64,000 nucleotides of DNA. Source: Psettodes erumei. Lineage: Eukaryota; Chordata; Actinopteri; Pleuronectiformes; Psettodidae. Location: NCBI GenBank assembly GCA_016785225.1, contig JAFBJZ010000343.1, forward strand, positions 806,001 to 870,000, in the 5' to 3' direction. How positions within the stretch are numbered: the first letter of the stretch is position 1; every line of letters begins with the position of its first letter. A model generated the notes under the pieces. That model had not been told where the DNA came from. It did not search any database and worked only from the letters and a program-made list of their open reading frames with translations. Made by a program: the position numbers and the translations under genes. Below, piece after piece: positions 60,591 to 64,000 of this stretch.

Positions 60591-60720
60591 CAGGACAACT
60601 CAAGGAATAATTATGCTGGGTTTTTGACAAATCATGCTGATTTTGGTCTATTATGGTATTCAACCCACCAGCAGAAGAGGTTGAGTCTGTCTAAAAAGTG
60701 ATGATCAATGAGCCAAGAAG
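58532..60720. other. Unassigned stretch with pyrimidine-rich block
   Basis: No gene recognised. 59440-59915 is C/T-rich with recurring TTGAAAG..CCT.CTTCAT-like phrases, and includes a (TTTC)n array at 59729-59752. A further (AC)n lies at 60560-60588. Confidence 0.4.
60560..60588. repeat. (AC)n microsatellite
   Basis: AC run of about 28 bases. Confidence 0.96.
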
Positions 60721-60734
60721 TATGTTGTTCATAG

Positions 60735-60990
60735 GCTGTGAATATTCTAATTTGCCCAGGTCATGGTTATTTCAAGGATGTTTTAATCAAAATCAACTGG
60801 ACTAGGTTATAGGTATGTAGGTGTAGAGATCCAGGGTATTTAACCTCTGTGGTGGAGTTTAAATACCCTGAATCTCTACACCAGTTTGTCAGACTAGCTC
60901 ACCCTAGTCAGACCAACATGAACTGACAAAGCCTTTTAGATGAGAGGTGAAACATCTGCAAAGACCCATAACCAAGTCCAGTTGATTTCA
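60735..60990. mobile_element. PLE-related hairpin insertion with 14-bp target duplication
   Basis: A 256-bp unit of the same family as the inverted repeat at 20391-20815. The right arm has CTACACCAGTTTGTCAGAC, TAGCTCACCCTAGTCAGACC, GATGAGAGGTGAAACATCTGC and AGTCCAGTTGATTT. The left arm is the reverse complement of its two ends (GGCTGTGAATATTCTAATTTGCCCAGGTCA..., then GGTGTAGAGATCCAGGGTATTTAACC) but lacks about 100 bases of the middle. The unit is flanked by TATGTTGTTCATAG on both sides (60721-60734 and 60991-61004), a perfect 14-bp duplication, so the borders are exact. No coding sequence. Confidence 0.9.
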
Positions 60991-61004
60991 TATGTTGTTC
61001 ATAG

Positions 61005-64000
61005 TTCTCCTGGATTATTCCCAACTTTATCGTGCTTTTTGTTGATGACATGAGATATGACTTGTATAATTTCAGCCAAATTTTAAATTTGACCCTTTTT
61101 CTTTTTCCATTTTGCATGTCTTTGAGTCATTAAGTGTTAATATGAAGTGTCTCTGGGGATTGAACTGTAGTTTATTATTTGTAGCTACTCTTATATAATA
61201 CACTGTGGTGAACTTTGTGTTTTTGTTACCTGCTGAACAATCTGGTCAGGAGTTATTAGTTGTTATTGTTAAAGGGTTCTTTTTAGAATTCACTGGTCAA
61301 GAACCAAGATTTTAATCTTTGTCAGATGAACTCTACTTTATCTCAGACTCGGATCCCTGCTTCCTGTAATGCTGCTTGGGTAAATGCACTTCAGTGTAAC
61401 TGTCCGTAATTGCTCATTATTTGAAGCCCACTTCTGCCCACTGCTAGCTCTCTACAGCAGGCGTTCCACATGGCTTTTACTAAAGGGTGAGCTAATCATC
61501 CAGCAGACAACATAGAGCATAACATCTACACAAAATACTGAACTGAACTGAATGAAATGTATTCACACCTGGATTGTGCTACTTACAGTTATCTTTTTTG
61601 GGCAAATATTCATGTTTAGTTTTGATAATGCTATGTGCCATCAGTGTATTCTGGGTATTCTGATATGGAGCAGTCATATTTTGCAGTGTTTCTAATTTTA
61701 TTGTGGAAAGTAACAGAATGTTGTTGAAAACAAAAAAAAGTAACATGACATAACGAATCCTCTTTACTCAGGAATTTGGTGGGTGTGAACTAAGGGTTCT
61801 TTTTCTGTTACATATCTGACATCTGAGTAGTTCCTTAAGGAAAGTTTGCTGCATTTCCATGCATACTGGACCAATCAGTGATGGACGATTTTATTGTTGC
61901 ATTGTTGCAGTAAAGAGAAGAATACACCTGTCAATCATCTATTGCATAGACATTTCAGTAATGTCATTTCCAAGGTCCAGTTGCTGTTTCTTTGCCAAAA
62001 CACAATAACTGGAGTAAAAATTGTGGAATGACTTTCTCCAGAGCCCATATTGTAGCATAGAAAACCAGCCAATTGTGAGGCACTCACAGGCAGTTGCTTC
62101 AAAAGCAGTGTGTTGACAGCTCCATAAAGGGAGATACTATGCTCAGATTAGAGTGTAGAAATATCTTTCTACACCTGAAATGTACATTTGCGAGTGAAAT
62201 GGTAAAAGAAAAATATAAGAGGAAGCAAAGGCTTTAGTCTACCAGCTGTAAACCAAAGGTCACACAGTCGGCTGAATGCTCTTCTACTCTCATCTCAAAC
62301 ACATTGTAATTGTAATTGTGCCTGTGCAGCATACTAAAAGACATCCACAGGCACAAGGCCCCTGAGCTGACAGTGTCTGGTGGCTTTGTTAAGTGTGCGA
62401 TGCATTGTCTTGGAATGATTTCCTTCATGATGTGGTGTCACCCCCCCCCCGAGTGCAGCACAGGATTATGTTCCTGTTGCAGTTTTTGGCTTTGTAAAGC
62501 ACATTGAGGAACAAGGTAACAAATTGTTTCATGTCACAGATTTACTGCACAGACAAATCCAATGAATCCTAATATGGCAGTGTACCATATATGATGAACT
62601 AAAAATAGTGATGAAAATTACAACTGAAATATAGCTTTACATGCCTTTAATCAAGATATATTTCACAATTCATTGTGTTTTCAGGCTCTGGGTGGACTGA
62701 TATTACTATCATTAGAGCCAAAATAAATAAATAATGTAAGTAAAAGTCACTTCTTGCTTTTTGAACAAACAAGCTCATCAGTAAACATTTATTACAGCCT
62801 CAAACTGAGTAAACCAGGCACAGGTGGCTGCTATGTAAATATGATTTACATCAGATTATGATATAGCTTATTATCCATGGGATCAGATGTAGGTCTGTCC
62901 ATCATTATATGATGCCGGAGTCATGAAACCAAGCATGCAGGAGGCTCATAGGGGACTGCTTCCTCATGGAAGTTACTGAAAAATAAGATGGGAGTAAGGA
63001 TAAAAAAAAGACCTGTTGATTGGTTTAGGGGACATTCTTCAGAGATCTGTCATCTCCTGCTATCCTGCACTGCCCTCTGCACTGTACGCTCACTGAGCCA
63101 GGGCTTAACCTTTACTTTCAATTTGTTCTCTTTAATTGGAGCAACTTAATCAACACAGGCAAACTGCATATGTACTGGGTTAGCAGTTATCTTTAAAGCT
63201 CTGTCATGGCAGCATCAATATCTCGGGATGAGAAGGTAAAATGTAAATGACATAAATTATTTTGGTAGAACATCAGAAGGCTGTAAATACAAAAAATTGT
63301 GTAAATTTGTCAAATTTGAAGGTGGTGGTGGCAATCTGCACTGAAACCTGTGGTGGCAATTCCTGTTGAATAAAGTCACAAAGTCAATTTCTGTCGTTCT
63401 TGTTAGTTTAATCCAGCATCTGCATATGGAGCACCCCTTTAGCTGACACAATAACACACAAAATGCTTAGACAGAAGCATGTGTTACACTAATTGCACAA
63501 AAAAATTGTGGCAAAAACCCATATTTCCACTGCAATCAAAGACAATGAAACATTAAGGAACCATTAGTGCATGCACAAGACAAACCGTTGGTAAATAGAA
63601 TGGCATCCAGTAGAGCACATACCTCATATAAAGCCTGGCAATTGCCCTATCACAACAATAAAGAAAGTGATTTAGAGAACAAATGTCCATATCTCCTCCT
63701 TTATCTGGATCCATACCAACATTTAATGGGTTCATCCTTTCCTCAGTCCCATCTCGCCATCAAGTTTCACAGAAATCCATTTCCATCGCCCCCTCTTGAA
63801 ACACATCAGGGATTTCTGCAACCAAATTACCAACTACCCTCACCACATGTGCCACTCATTTATTGTACTGAATGTCCCTGTCCTAAATTCTACATTGTTA
63901 AAAGCAAACAAACTCTTTTCAGCTGAAATAAAATACAAAAGCAACAGACAGGACAGAACCCCTGACTGCACAATGCATCCAATATGGACATTCAGTCTGC
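61005..64000. other. Unassigned AT-rich stretch
   Basis: No gene or repeat family recognised to the end of the window. A 119-codon plus frame at 63567-63926 has no domain signature. Confidence 0.4.

Overview
The window looks like nuclear DNA of a ray-finned (teleost) fish, from an intergenic or intronic stretch. It is AT-rich, full of microsatellites (mostly CA/TG), and I found no convincing host exon, rRNA or functional tRNA. What can be recognised is mobile-element debris typical of teleosts: a Ty3/gypsy LTR retrotransposon, a Rex6-like (R4-clade) LINE with a restriction-like endonuclease, an L1-like LINE, two L2/CR1-type LINE relics, a Penelope-like element (PLE) relic, a Tc1-like transposase relic, a hAT MITE, and SINE-like and unclassified repeats. 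Species cannot be named from this.

Layout. About 0.87-7.83 kb holds a complete but decayed gypsy element on the minus strand, with two LTR-like direct repeats around gag, protease, RT, RNase H and integrase remnants. 8.1-8.3 kb holds a dispersed repeat seen four times in the window. 12.04-13.35 kb is an L1-like ORF2 relic, followed by a GC-rich unclassified repeat to about 14.1 kb. 15.57-15.78 kb is a hAT MITE. 17.5-18.2 kb is a Tc1 relic, followed by a SINE-like repeat. 20.06-20.82 kb is a PLE GIY-YIG relic running into a 165+165 bp inverted repeat; related PLE-end sequence lies at 20.9-21.1 and 24.1-24.3 kb, and a second hairpin copy with a perfect 14-bp target duplication at 60.7-61.0 kb. 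24.91-25.23 kb is a 321-bp unit with 11-bp perfect inverted ends. 25-48 kb is mostly unique AT-rich DNA with several short perfect palindromes. 48.9-51.4 kb is the minus-strand Rex6-like LINE, with a tRNA-like SINE module just 5' of it. 54.3-55.3 kb is a plus-strand L2-type 3' end, and 56.7-57.1 kb is another LINE tail on the minus strand.

No genes act together as a pathway: every coding region recognised is a selfish element, and nearly all carry stops, frameshifts or deletions. The most unusual structures are the PLE-related hairpins (one with a clean target-site duplication), the gag start codon lying inside the gypsy terminal repeat, the different simple repeats occupying the same sites in the two LTRs, and the near-perfect short palindromes.
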